Source: Intestinimonas sp052065695
GTDB taxonomy: Bacteria > Bacillota > Clostridia > Oscillospirales > Oscillospiraceae
DNA length: 64,000 nt
NCBI RefSeq assembly: GCF_052065695.1
Contig: NZ_JBQHTM010000009.1
Span: 21,530 to 85,529 of the forward strand
Reading direction: 5' to 3'
In this document: positions 31,977 to 39,726 of the stretch, piece after piece
Position numbering within the stretch: the first letter of the stretch is position 1
Layout of the letters: every line of letters begins with the position of its first letter
Made by a program: the position numbers and the translations under genes
Notes under the pieces: model-generated
Told to the model about the DNA's origin: nothing
The model's database searches: none
What the model saw: the letters and a program-made list of their open reading frames with translations, nothing else

Positions 31977-33004
31977 AGAGCGTTCCCTCCTTCCAGCTGG
32001 GTGGGGGCCTGGCAGCAGCCGGAGCCGCCCCCCAGACGGATGGCCTTCCGCCCGTGCTTCAGGCGGTAGAACAGCAGGCCAATGAAGACGAGGCTGCCCA
32101 GAATGCCCACGATGAGCTCGATGGGCAGCTCATAGGGGTAGATGACCACCCGGCCGAGCATGTCGCAGGCCAGTACGAAGAGGGCGCCGAAGAGGGCGGT
32201 ATCCACCAGGGTGCCCCGGATCTTGTCCCCCTTGAACATGGCCACCACGTTGGGGACGATGAGGCCGATATAGGAGATGGAGCCCACCACCACCACGATG
32301 GCCGCCGTGATCATGGCGGCGATGGTGAGACCCAGGAAGAGAACCACGTTGTAGGGCACGCCCAGGTTTTTGGAAAAGTCCCGGCCCATGCCCACGATGT
32401 TGAAGTGGTTGGCGAAGAGGAAGGCCAGCACCACCAGGGGCACCGCTAGCCAAACGATCTCATACCGGCCCTTGAGGACCAGTGAGAAGTGGCCCACCAG
32501 CCAGGAGGAGAGGGCCTGGGTCATCTCGTATTTATAGGCCAGATAGCTGGTGACACCACCGATGACGTTGCCGAACATGATGCCCACCAGGGGTACCATG
32601 ACCGCGTCCTTGAACTGGATACGCTGGATGAACCAGACGAAGATCCAGGTGCCCAGAACGGCAAAGACAAAAGCGAAGATGGCCCGGCTCCACAGAGTGG
32701 AGGTTGGGAGGAATAGTAGGGCCAGCAGGATACCGAACTGGGCTGAGGAGATGGTAGCGCCAGTGGTGGGGGAGACAAACTTGTTGCTGCACAGCTGCTG
32801 CATGATGAGACCGGCGACACTCATACCCACGCCGGTGCACAGGATGGCCAGAAGCCGGGGCAGACGGGAGATGAGCAGAAGCTCCAGGTCTCCGGACAAG
32901 ATGGCGCCCGGGGTCAGGTCGATGACGCCCACGAAGAGGGAAAACACTGACAGCAGGAGCAAGGCTAGAGACAGGATCAGGGTGGAACGGGACAGACGAA
33001 TCAT
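31973..33004 (-). CDS. iron-siderophore ABC transporter permease (first)
   Basis: ATG 33004 (MIRLSRSTLILSLAL) follows AAGGAGGT closely; the upstream open stretch to 33136 is promoter DNA. The 343-residue FecCD permease contains the ATPase contact loop GSISYIGLIVPNVVAMF. It is first in the four-gene iron operon and is preceded by a near-perfect palindrome that is probably the iron operator. It forms a heterodimer with the second permease. Confidence 0.92.
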   Translation of the reverse strand: MIRLSRSTLILSLALLLLSVFSLFVGVIDLTPGAILSGDLELLLISRLPRLLAILCTGVGMSVAGLIMQQLCSNKFVSPTTGATISSAQFGILLALLFLPTSTLWSRAIFAFVFAVLGTWIFVWFIQRIQFKDAVMVPLVGIMFGNVIGGVTSYLAYKYEMTQALSSWLVGHFSLVLKGRYEIVWLAVPLVVLAFLFANHFNIVGMGRDFSKNLGVPYNVVLFLGLTIAAMITAAIVVVVGSISYIGLIVPNVVAMFKGDKIRGTLVDTALFGALFVLACDMLGRVVIYPYELPIELIVGILGSLVFIGLLFYRLKHGRKAIRLGGGSGCCQAPTQLEGGNAL

Positions 33005-33025
33005 AGTACCTCCTTCTGCGACTGA

Positions 33026-33041
33026 GTTAGTTAAAACTAAC
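33026..33041 (-). promoter_or_regulatory. operator palindrome of the iron operon
   Basis: GTTAGTTAAAACTAAC is a perfect inverted repeat of 7 bp arms with a 2-nt centre. It lies 22 nt ahead of the first permease gene and beside a possible -10 (TATATG, minus strand). Its form recalls sites of iron-sensing DtxR/IdeR-like repressors; Fur is the other option. Confidence 0.65.
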
Positions 33042-33206
33042 CATATAACAAAAAGAACGTGACAGGCAAGACGACTGGTCTTACATGTCACATCCATGCA
33101 CGTCGCATGAAAAAGAATACCACAAATGGTTAGCAACAGGCAACTGTAAATGAGTTACAAAAATAGCGTCCGTATGACAGGGGGATTACTGGCAATATAA
33201 ATAGAT

Positions 33207-33246
33207 GGGACCCGCCTCTGACCGGATAGGGTCGGAGACAGGTCCC
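33207..33246 (-). terminator. hairpin behind the minus-strand accessory genes
   Basis: GGGACC (33207-33212) with GGTCCC (33241-33246) encloses CCTCTGACC/GGGTCGGAG. On the minus strand it is followed by ATCTATTTATATT, a poor U-tract. A likely transcript end for the cluster at 33252-35311. The rest of 33042-33251 shows no gene. Confidence 0.55.
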
Positions 33247-33251
33247 GGTGT

Positions 33252-33482
33252 TCAGAAAAAGGGAAAGGGGTCTCGCTGCCATCCGCAGCGCAGGGTGGCT
33301 GGGTCATGACACAGAGTCAGTGCGGCGCCGGGGGGCAGGCGCAGGAGCAGTCGGATGCCGCCGGCGCCCCGACAGAGGGTCAGGATATAGACTCCGGGAA
33401 AGAGGCCGCTGAAGAGAGCAGTGTCAGTGGATAGCAACGGCCTGGTCGAGAAGGAGGGGTGGCACCAGCGCTGCAAGGTCAC
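33252..33482 (-). CDS. hypothetical Cys-rich protein, start uncertain
   Basis: A 76-residue frame from GTG 33482. The frame is open further upstream to about 33620 without an ATG, GTG or TTG, and that part also looks protein-like, with many Cys, Leu and Arg. The gene could begin at a rare codon, or be a piece of a longer protein joined by a frameshift to the gene that ends at 33623. Patterns such as RLLLRLPPGAALTLC suggest beta-strands. No family is recognised. Confidence 0.35.
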   Translation of the reverse strand: MTLQRWCHPSFSTRPLLSTDTALFSGLFPGVYILTLCRGAGGIRLLLRLPPGAALTLCHDPATLRCGWQRDPFPFF

Positions 33483-33622
33483 GCTGTCCCAGGGGCAGGG
33501 GGAACAGAGACAGACACGAAGGGCGCAGCGTCCAGGGGCAGAGCACAGCCGCAGGTCCTGTGCCGCCTCCTCATCGGTGCGGAGACAGAAGACGGAGCCC
33601 TGGGCCAGACCGGAGGGACGGG

Positions 33623-34480
33623 TTACTGACTGACTTTGGCCTTGACCAGATACTGACCGCCGGTGACGCCGCCAAAGAGGTAGTTTCCCGTGCTGTTGGT
33701 CTTGGTGGAGGCCAGCAGAATCTCACGGGTCGTGGTGCCCTCGGTGATTACCTGATAGAGTCCCACAAAGCAATCTGCCACGGCATTGCCATTCTGGTCT
33801 GTGACGATACCGCTGACGGTTCCGTTGTAGGTCCGGGCATCCACCAGGATGGTCATGACCAGGTTGGCGGTAGAACCGCTGGTGATAGTGGTGGTCATAG
33901 GTGCGGTGGTCACACAGCCGTCGGCGGAAGCCACAATGCTGTAAATACCGTCGGCCACATCATAGAACAGAAACTCGCCGTCGGCGGCGGTGTAGGTGGT
34001 GGCGATGGTCTCACCCAAGGTGTTGCGGAGGGAGACCTTGGCCCCGCCCAAGGGGGTGCCCGTTGTACCAGCGACGGTCAGAATACCGGCAATGGCACCC
34101 AGAGCCAGAGTGGTGTCGGCGGTGCAGAAGAGCGGGATGGCGGTGGTGTCCCCGCTGGAGAGGGTGACGCCCACGGAAGAACTCATCAGATAGCCGTCGG
34201 CAACGGCGGCGATGCTGTAAGTCCCGGCGGGGACACCATTCAGGGTGTACTCGCCCAGGGCGTTGGTCATAGTGTGCTGATAGGGGAGGCCGGCGCTGTC
34301 AAAGAGCTTGACGGTGGCGTCGGGGATAGGATCGGTGCCGTCGGTGACGGTACCGGTCACGGTGGCCAGAACGGTTGGGGCGGGAGGAAGGGTCAGGTTG
34401 ACAGCCTCCTCCTGGGTGCCCTGGATCTGGAAGTTGGTGCTGTACGTCAGGCCATAAAGGTCCTGCTGAATGTCGGCCAT
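33623..34480 (-). CDS. carboxypeptidase-regulatory-like (Ig/transthyretin-fold) repeat protein
   Basis: ATG 34480 (MADIQQDLYGLTYSTNFQI) follows AGGAGG 11 nt upstream. The 285-residue protein has a short N-terminal part, then three repeats of about 80 residues with the carboxypeptidase-regulatory fold pattern (TVTGTVTDGTDPIPDATVKL, GEYTLNGVPAGTYSIAAVADGY and similar). There is no signal peptide or membrane anchor, which is unusual for such proteins. It lies next to a phage-tube-like gene, so it may be part of an injection-type or intracellular particle. Function unknown. Confidence 0.7.
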   Translation of the reverse strand: MADIQQDLYGLTYSTNFQIQGTQEEAVNLTLPPAPTVLATVTGTVTDGTDPIPDATVKLFDSAGLPYQHTMTNALGEYTLNGVPAGTYSIAAVADGYLMSSSVGVTLSSGDTTAIPLFCTADTTLALGAIAGILTVAGTTGTPLGGAKVSLRNTLGETIATTYTAADGEFLFYDVADGIYSIVASADGCVTTAPMTTTITSGSTANLVMTILVDARTYNGTVSGIVTDQNGNAVADCFVGLYQVITEGTTTREILLASTKTNSTGNYLFGGVTGGQYLVKAKVSQ

Positions 34481-34876
34481 AACTACGATTACCTCCTGAA
34501 CGATCGGTGACAGGCGGGGCAGCTGCCCCGCCACCACAAGCTATGCGCCAGCCGGCCGATGGGTGACGTCTATTTTGCATAGGCATAAAAAGACGTGGTC
34601 GCAAAGCGGACTTTGCTCCGACGTGGAACATCCCAACAGTATAGATGCCAGCGGCCCAAAACCTTGGCGCAGGGCAAATTCACCATTCACCACGCCCAAG
34701 TATTTGAATTTAAAGGGCGGAGGCGGCTCCTGGCCGCCGAAACCCAAAAAGAAAGACACGCCTAAGCATGTCTTTCTTTTTGGAAGATCGCAACGGTATA
34801 GATGCCGGGGATATTTCCATTAGATAAGTATTGACTTTAAGCGGTATTTTGATTAGCCTAGGCCTGCAGTATGGTT
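34481..34876. other. gene-free stretch between two accessory genes
   Basis: No convincing gene. It contains a hairpin GCAAAG-CGGA-CTTTGC (34601-34616) inside a repeat also seen near 38107 and 35450 (CTTTGCTCCGACGTGG). There is also a strong bidirectional terminator (CCAAAAAGAAAGACA with TGTCTTTCTTTTTGG, 34744-34783). Confidence 0.6.
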
Positions 34877-35311
34877 TTATTTGGTTCGAGCAATGCCTTC
34901 GCATACAAGTTCCAGACTCTCGATAGCCACCTCCCTGCTGGTGGCATTAAAGTCCGGCGCTGCGTACTTGGTGGGCCAGGCGTTCTCTAATCGCCAGGAG
35001 GCCGCTTCTCTCATTTCGTCATCCATCAGCGTGATGACCACCGTTTTGCGGGAAGGTTTGCCATCCTGAATCGCTTTTATCCAATCCACAAATATATGGG
35101 ACTGGGTGGTGCCGCGCTTGAGGATAACATGGGAATATTTCAAAATCCCGAGTTGTCTGCCTGGAACTTTACCGCCTATATTATGCTCACGATATTCCAC
35201 GGGGTCAGATGAGATATCTGGAGCAGACACTTCGCTGAACCCGGCCTCCTCCTTCTGCTCGACCAGCACCTTGTAATGATACTTTTTGTAGGGATACATA
35301 ATTTCTGCCAT
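34877..35311 (-). CDS. phage T4 gp19-type tail-tube-like protein
   Basis: ATG 35311 (MAEIMYPYKKYHYKVLVEQ) follows AAAGGAG. The 144-residue protein has the layout of the gp19/Pvc1 tube family: N-terminal YKVLVEQ strand, FSEVSAPDI, HNIGG-type turn, and the middle LKRGTTQSHIFVDWIKAIQDGK. Such proteins form the inner tube of contractile phage tails and extracellular injection systems. No sheath, baseplate or spike gene is visible nearby, so this is a lone tube gene or a remnant. It is next to tRNA-Leu. Confidence 0.75.
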   Translation of the reverse strand: MAEIMYPYKKYHYKVLVEQKEEAGFSEVSAPDISSDPVEYREHNIGGKVPGRQLGILKYSHVILKRGTTQSHIFVDWIKAIQDGKPSRKTVVITLMDDEMREAASWRLENAWPTKYAAPDFNATSREVAIESLELVCEGIARTK

Positions 35312-35422
35312 GGCATGACGCTCCTTTCCCTTAATTGAATTGTAATTGTAACAGTACAGATGTATTGGCTTTCGGGTTCGATTTGGAGAGGAGGAGCGAC
35401 GGCGTGAGCGCGATCTGACTTT

Positions 35423-35461
35423 AAAAAAAGTCGGAGCAAGCGATACAGAGCTTGCTCCGAC
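35423..35461 (-). terminator. terminator of tRNA-Leu
   Basis: On the minus strand, GTCGGAGCAAG pairs with CTTGCTCCGAC across a 10-nt loop and is followed by seven Ts (plus strand 35423-35429). It directly follows the CCA end of the tRNA. Confidence 0.85.
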
Positions 35462-35462
35462 G

Positions 35463-35549
35463 TGGTGCCGGTAGTCGGACTCGAACCGACACGATGTCGC
35501 CACCAACGGATTTTGAGTCCGTCACGTCTACCAATTCCATCATACCGGC
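35463..35549 (-). tRNA. tRNA-Leu (CAA)
   Basis: An 87-nt gene with a long variable arm. The acceptor stem GCCGGTA is closed with TACCGGC and the CCA end is encoded. The anticodon stem ACGGA/TCCGT holds loop CTCAAAA, so the anticodon is CAA. The T-loop GTTCGAGTC is canonical. Confidence 0.95.
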
Positions 35550-35573
35550 GTGGATGATATAGGTGCAGAGATT

Positions 35574-35602
35574 ATTATACACAAGGTTGGCCGAGACTGC
35601 AA
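35574..35602 (-). promoter_or_regulatory. tRNA-Leu promoter
   Basis: On the minus strand, TTGCAG (plus 35597-35602), 17-nt spacer, TATAAT (plus 35574-35579), 25 nt before the tRNA. Confidence 0.8.
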
Positions 35603-35751
35603 GAGTGGATTTTTGACGTGGCGGAGAAAATTAAAAAATCCCATACCAAACTGGCGGGAAATATGGTATGATGATACATACGAGATTGTTGCCCATGAGA
35701 GAAAGCGTCCTCACGGGCGGCCGGGCAGTTCCCGGAAAGGAGGCGGCGGAA

Positions 35752-37125
35752 ATGAGAAAGAAATGGATCGGGGCGGTCATACTCTCCGTGGTCCTTCTGT
35801 GCCTTGGCGGCTGTGCGTTCAGCTCACCCGAGGAGCTTTACGCCGTCCCCAAGGCAGCGGAGGATTACAGAAATCTGCAGGAGCAGATTGACAAGGTACG
35901 CAGTGCGGGGGCTGAATACGCCGGTCCGCTGTTCGGCACCAATACTCAGCCCGTTCAGCTCATGGATCTAGATGAGGATGGCGTTCAGGAGGCAATTGCC
36001 TTCTTCCGAGCCACCAGTGCGGAAGATCCCGACCCGCTGAAGATCTACATCTACCACCAGACGGCAGATGGGACCTATGAGGTCTGGAACATCATTGAAG
36101 GGGATGCTCCCGCCATCAATTCCATCTCCTACGAGGATCTGGACGGCAAGACCGGTCCAAGTGGTCACATGGACAAGGAGCTGGTGGTGAGCTGGCGGCT
36201 GAGCGATAAGATCTACCGACTGGAGGCCTTCTCGATCACCGGGCCGGAGGTGGAGACGCTGCTGCCCGCGGTATCCTATACTGACTATGTGCTGTGGGAT
36301 ATGGATAAGGACAATCAGAAAGAAATTGTTATGATCACCCTCAACACGGTGGACAGTGTCTACCAGGCCGACTATTATGATTACCAGTCCGGTCAGATGA
36401 TGCTGCGCAGTTCGGCACCTCTGTCGGGTAAGATAACCGGTCTGGCCAGCAATACCAAGCCTCTGGCCAGCTACCTGTACAACAACGGTATTGCTGAGCC
36501 GGCCATCTTTGTAACCTCCAATCTCATCACCGGCATCATCACCGACATTTTTACCTGGCAAAAGGACAAACTGGTGAATATCACCTTGAATCCCTCTACT
36601 GGTATGAGTGATGATACCTTCCGGCTCAATACCAGCATCTCGATTCAGGACATCAACAACGATGGTTATCCGGAGGTGCCCAGACCTACCGCCCTACCTA
36701 CGCCGGATGCCGTTAGCAGTCTGGATTTCTGGCAGGTCGAGTGGATGCAGTACGACCTGAAGGGAAATCCCACGGTAGTCTCTACCACCTATTATAACGG
36801 CGAGGACGGCTGGTATCTGGCTATGCCGGAGCGCTGGCAGGGACAGGTGGCGCTTTCCCGACTAGACAACACCAGCAGTGGGGAGCGGGGCGTCCTTTTC
36901 TACCCCTACTCCGCGGAGCCGAGTGAGGGAAATGCCACGCCCAGGCCATTCCTCTCCATATACAAGCTCACCGGCCCAAACCGAAAGACACGGGCCAATG
37001 CGGAAGGCCGGTTTGTCCTGCTGGAGGAGGATGATGTGATCTATGCCGCAGAATTCCACACCGACAGCGGATGGGATTGCGGTGTGGATCAGGAGGGGCT
37101 CAAGGCTCTATTTCATTTGATTTAG
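35752..37125 (+). CDS. lipoprotein with FG-GAP/VCBS-like repeats
   Basis: ATG 35752 (MRKKWIGAVILSVVLLCLGGC) follows AAAGGAGG; the frame is open from 35668. The 457-residue protein has a signal peptide with lipobox LGGC at about 18-21. A series of Asp-rich calcium-loop-like repeats follows (LMDLDEDGVQEAI, YVLWDMDKDNQKEIVMI, IQDINNDGYPEVP), as in beta-propeller VCBS/FG-GAP proteins. It is probably anchored on the outside of the membrane. It stands just before a response regulator gene and could be a partner or cargo of that system. Confidence 0.8.
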   Translation: MRKKWIGAVILSVVLLCLGGCAFSSPEELYAVPKAAEDYRNLQEQIDKVRSAGAEYAGPLFGTNTQPVQLMDLDEDGVQEAIAFFRATSAEDPDPLKIYIYHQTADGTYEVWNIIEGDAPAINSISYEDLDGKTGPSGHMDKELVVSWRLSDKIYRLEAFSITGPEVETLLPAVSYTDYVLWDMDKDNQKEIVMITLNTVDSVYQADYYDYQSGQMMLRSSAPLSGKITGLASNTKPLASYLYNNGIAEPAIFVTSNLITGIITDIFTWQKDKLVNITLNPSTGMSDDTFRLNTSISIQDINNDGYPEVPRPTALPTPDAVSSLDFWQVEWMQYDLKGNPTVVSTTYYNGEDGWYLAMPERWQGQVALSRLDNTSSGERGVLFYPYSAEPSEGNATPRPFLSIYKLTGPNRKTRANAEGRFVLLEEDDVIYAAEFHTDSGWDCGVDQEGLKALFHLI

Positions 37126-37192
37126 GCACCGGCCGGGCCAGGAAGGTCCGGCGGAGACAGTCCAGACCCACAACGGAAGGGAGTGTTCTGCA

Positions 37193-37882
37193 TTGAAAAA
37201 AGTGCTGGTATTAGAAGATGAGGCCAATATCCGCAGCTTCGTAGTCATCAATCTGAAGCGCGCGGGATATGAGACCATTGAGGCGGGCACCGGTGAGGAG
37301 GCTCTGGCCCAGCTGCGCCGGAACCCTGATATAAAAGTGGCCCTTTTGGACATTATGCTCCCCGATGATATGGATGGCTTTGAGGTCTGCCGCCGAATCC
37401 GGGCCAGCGATTCCAAGATCGGGATCATCATGCTCACCGCCCGGACTCAAGAGATGGATAAGGTGACCGGCCTCATGACCGGTGCCGACGACTATGTGAC
37501 CAAGCCCTTCTCTCCGGCGGAGCTCACCGCCCGGGTGGACGCCCTCTACCGCCGCACCGGCGGGGACGTGGAGGTAGACACCGGCGAGATCAGCCAGCCC
37601 CCCTTCCTCCTCAACACCCGGAACCGGACGCTGGAGAAAAACGGCCAGCGGGTGAAGCTCACCCAGGTGGAGTACTCCATCATGAAGCTGTTCATGGACA
37701 ATCCGGGCAAGGCCCTCTCCCGGGACGAGATCCTGGATACGGTCTGGGGCCGGGATTCCTTCGGTGAACTGAAGACAGTGGACGTGAATATCCGCCGCCT
37801 GCGCATCAAGATCGAAGACGATCCTACTAATCCTACCTATATCACCACCGTGTGGGGTTACGGGTACAAGTGGGGATTCTGA
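37193..37882 (+). CDS. OmpR-family response regulator
   Basis: TTG start at 37193 (MKKVLVLEDEANIRS) with GGAAGGGAG 9 nt upstream. A 229-residue protein: receiver domain with phosphoacceptor D in VALLDIMLPD near 53 and K in VTKPFSPAE near 104, then an OmpR winged helix (EYSIMKLFMDNPGKALSRDEILDTVWG). Its stop codon is in the first copy of a 13-bp repeat (37870-37882). The kinase partner starts at 38178, on the far side of an inserted element. Confidence 0.95.
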   Translation: MKKVLVLEDEANIRSFVVINLKRAGYETIEAGTGEEALAQLRRNPDIKVALLDIMLPDDMDGFEVCRRIRASDSKIGIIMLTARTQEMDKVTGLMTGADDYVTKPFSPAELTARVDALYRRTGGDVEVDTGEISQPPFLLNTRNRTLEKNGQRVKLTQVEYSIMKLFMDNPGKALSRDEILDTVWGRDSFGELKTVDVNIRRLRIKIEDDPTNPTYITTVWGYGYKWGF

Positions 37883-38139
37883 ACCGGGCATCCGGTCGTC
37901 TTCGATAGGGCCCCGCTATGCGGGGCGGCGCAGGGGCAATTCACTTGCCCCGAGCATGTGCAATAAAATCGGGGCCCCCGCAAAACAGAGTTTTGTGGGA
38001 GGCACTCCGTACAGTGACCCAAAGAGAGCCCAGTGAAGCGGGTCTCTTTGGGAGAGAAGGCGCAAGGGAGCAGGGGAGGGATGACCCTTGGGCCGTTCCG
38101 AATGAAGCGGACTTTGCGCCGACGACGTGGGGATTCTGA
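37870..38139 (+). repeat. 257-bp structured insertion flanked by 13-bp direct repeats
   Basis: GTGGGGATTCTGA occurs at 37870-37882 and again at 38127-38139. The DNA between is a row of hairpins: CCCCGC/GCGGGG, GGGGCAA/TTGCCCC, CAAAAC/GTTTTG and CCCAAAGAGA/TCTCTTTGGG. There is no gene. Removing it would join the response regulator stop directly to the kinase's ribosome site. The end of the element (GCGGACTTTGCGCCGACG) resembles the repeat at 34606. It looks like a non-coding mobile element (MITE/REP-like). Confidence 0.65.
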
Positions 38140-38177
38140 CCTTAAATTGAGTACAAAAGAAAGGAGGCGGAGTGACT

Positions 38178-39587
38178 GTGGCAAAGATGAAAGGAATCCG
38201 GAAGCGGTGGATGCTCAACAGCATCTCCGCCGTGCTGCTTATCGTGCTCTTCGCTGTGGCAGCCTTTTCCGCCGCCATCGCCAGTTATTTTTACTCCACC
38301 ATGAGTACGGGACTCAAGTCCCGAGTCACTGCGGCCCTGCCTTTTTTCAGCAGCGCCATGACCCAGAGTGAATACCTCCAGACGGCCAACGATTATGTGA
38401 GCACCTTTGCCGATAAGGACCGCCTGGAACTGCAGATCATCAATCCCACCGGAAGCATCGATCAATCCACCAACGATTTGACCATTCCCGGCTCCTACCC
38501 CGGCACGCCAGATGTGACGGGAGCCATTGAGCAGCGGGTGCTCACCCCCTGGACTGGCACTGCTCCGGACACAGGGGAGCGGATCATGTCGGTGTCCATG
38601 CCGGTGGTCATCCGGAACGGTACACTGCTGGGTGTCATCCGTATGGTGACCTCCCTGAACCGCTGTGACCTCCAGGTGGCCAAGATTGTGGCGGTGGCCC
38701 TTCTCATTGGCGCTGCCATCGTGCTGCTGGTCTCCTTTTCCAATCTCTATTTTGTCCGCTCCATTGTGGAGCCGGTCACCGCCGTCACCGAGACTGCCAA
38801 GCGTATCGCCGCCGGCTCCTACGGCATCCAGATGGAGAAGAAGTACGATGACGAGGTGGGCGACCTCACCGACGCCATCAACGATATGTCCTTGAAGATC
38901 GACCAGTCGGAGAAGATGAAGTCGGAGTTCATCTCCTCTGTGTCCCACGAGCTGCGCACCCCTCTCACCGCCATCAACGGCTGGGCAGAGACCATCATGA
39001 ATGGCGAGGTCCGGGACGCCGCCGACGTAAAGAAAGGCATGGGCATCATCGTCTCCGAAGCCCGGCGGCTCACCAACATGGTGGAGGAGCTGCTGGAGTT
39101 CTCCCGTATCGAGGATGGACGATTCACCTTGTCTGTGGAGCCCATGGACATCAAGGCTGAGTTGGAGGATGCCGTATACACCTACACCGAGTTTTTCCGC
39201 CGGGAGGGGATTACCCTCACCCATACCGACTGCGAGGAGGAATTTCCCCCTATCCCCGGCGACCCGGAGCGGATGCGCCAGGTCTTCTGCAACCTGCTGG
39301 ACAACGCTGCCAAGCACGGCGGCTCCGGCAAGCGTATCGACACTGCCATCCGCGGGGAGGAGGATGCGGTGGTCATCACCATCCGGGATTACGGTCCCGG
39401 TATCCCGGAGGATGAGCTCCCCCACGTCAAATATAAGTTCTATAAGGGCAGCTCCAAGGCCAGAGGCTCCGGCATCGGCCTGGCGGTCTGTGAGGAGATC
39501 ATCACCCGCCACAATGGCCGCCTGGACATTGGCAACGCCGAGGGCGGCGGCTGCATCGTCACCATCCGTCTGCCCATGAGTGGCTGA
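38178..39587 (+). CDS. sensor histidine kinase
   Basis: GTG 38178 is best spaced from AAGGAGG (38161-38167); GTG 38172 is the alternative. The protein of about 469 residues has a membrane segment near 18-40, an outside sensor, a second membrane segment near 175-195, a HAMP domain, H box SSVSHELRTPLTAING near 258, N box CNLLDNAAKHGG and G box SGIGLAVCEEI. It is the partner of the regulator at 37193. The insertion in front of it may weaken or alter its cotranscription. Confidence 0.93.
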   Translation: MAKMKGIRKRWMLNSISAVLLIVLFAVAAFSAAIASYFYSTMSTGLKSRVTAALPFFSSAMTQSEYLQTANDYVSTFADKDRLELQIINPTGSIDQSTNDLTIPGSYPGTPDVTGAIEQRVLTPWTGTAPDTGERIMSVSMPVVIRNGTLLGVIRMVTSLNRCDLQVAKIVAVALLIGAAIVLLVSFSNLYFVRSIVEPVTAVTETAKRIAAGSYGIQMEKKYDDEVGDLTDAINDMSLKIDQSEKMKSEFISSVSHELRTPLTAINGWAETIMNGEVRDAADVKKGMGIIVSEARRLTNMVEELLEFSRIEDGRFTLSVEPMDIKAELEDAVYTYTEFFRREGITLTHTDCEEEFPPIPGDPERMRQVFCNLLDNAAKHGGSGKRIDTAIRGEEDAVVITIRDYGPGIPEDELPHVKYKFYKGSSKARGSGIGLAVCEEIITRHNGRLDIGNAEGGGCIVTIRLPMSG

Positions 39588-39620
39588 ACTGGAGAAATGG
39601 AACATTAGTTCGATTTTCTC

Positions 39621-39649
39621 TTGCTTTTCCCAACCTCCTTTGCTATGAT
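39621..39649 (+). promoter_or_regulatory. promoter for the DUF1385 gene
   Basis: TTGCTT 39621-39626, 17-nt spacer, TATGAT 39644-39649. Confidence 0.65.
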
Positions 39650-39726
39650 GGAAGTTGGGCCGATTCGCCCCCCACTTTCTGTATCGGGGCTTAAGATCTT
39701 TATCAATCAGAGGAGAACCTGAATCC

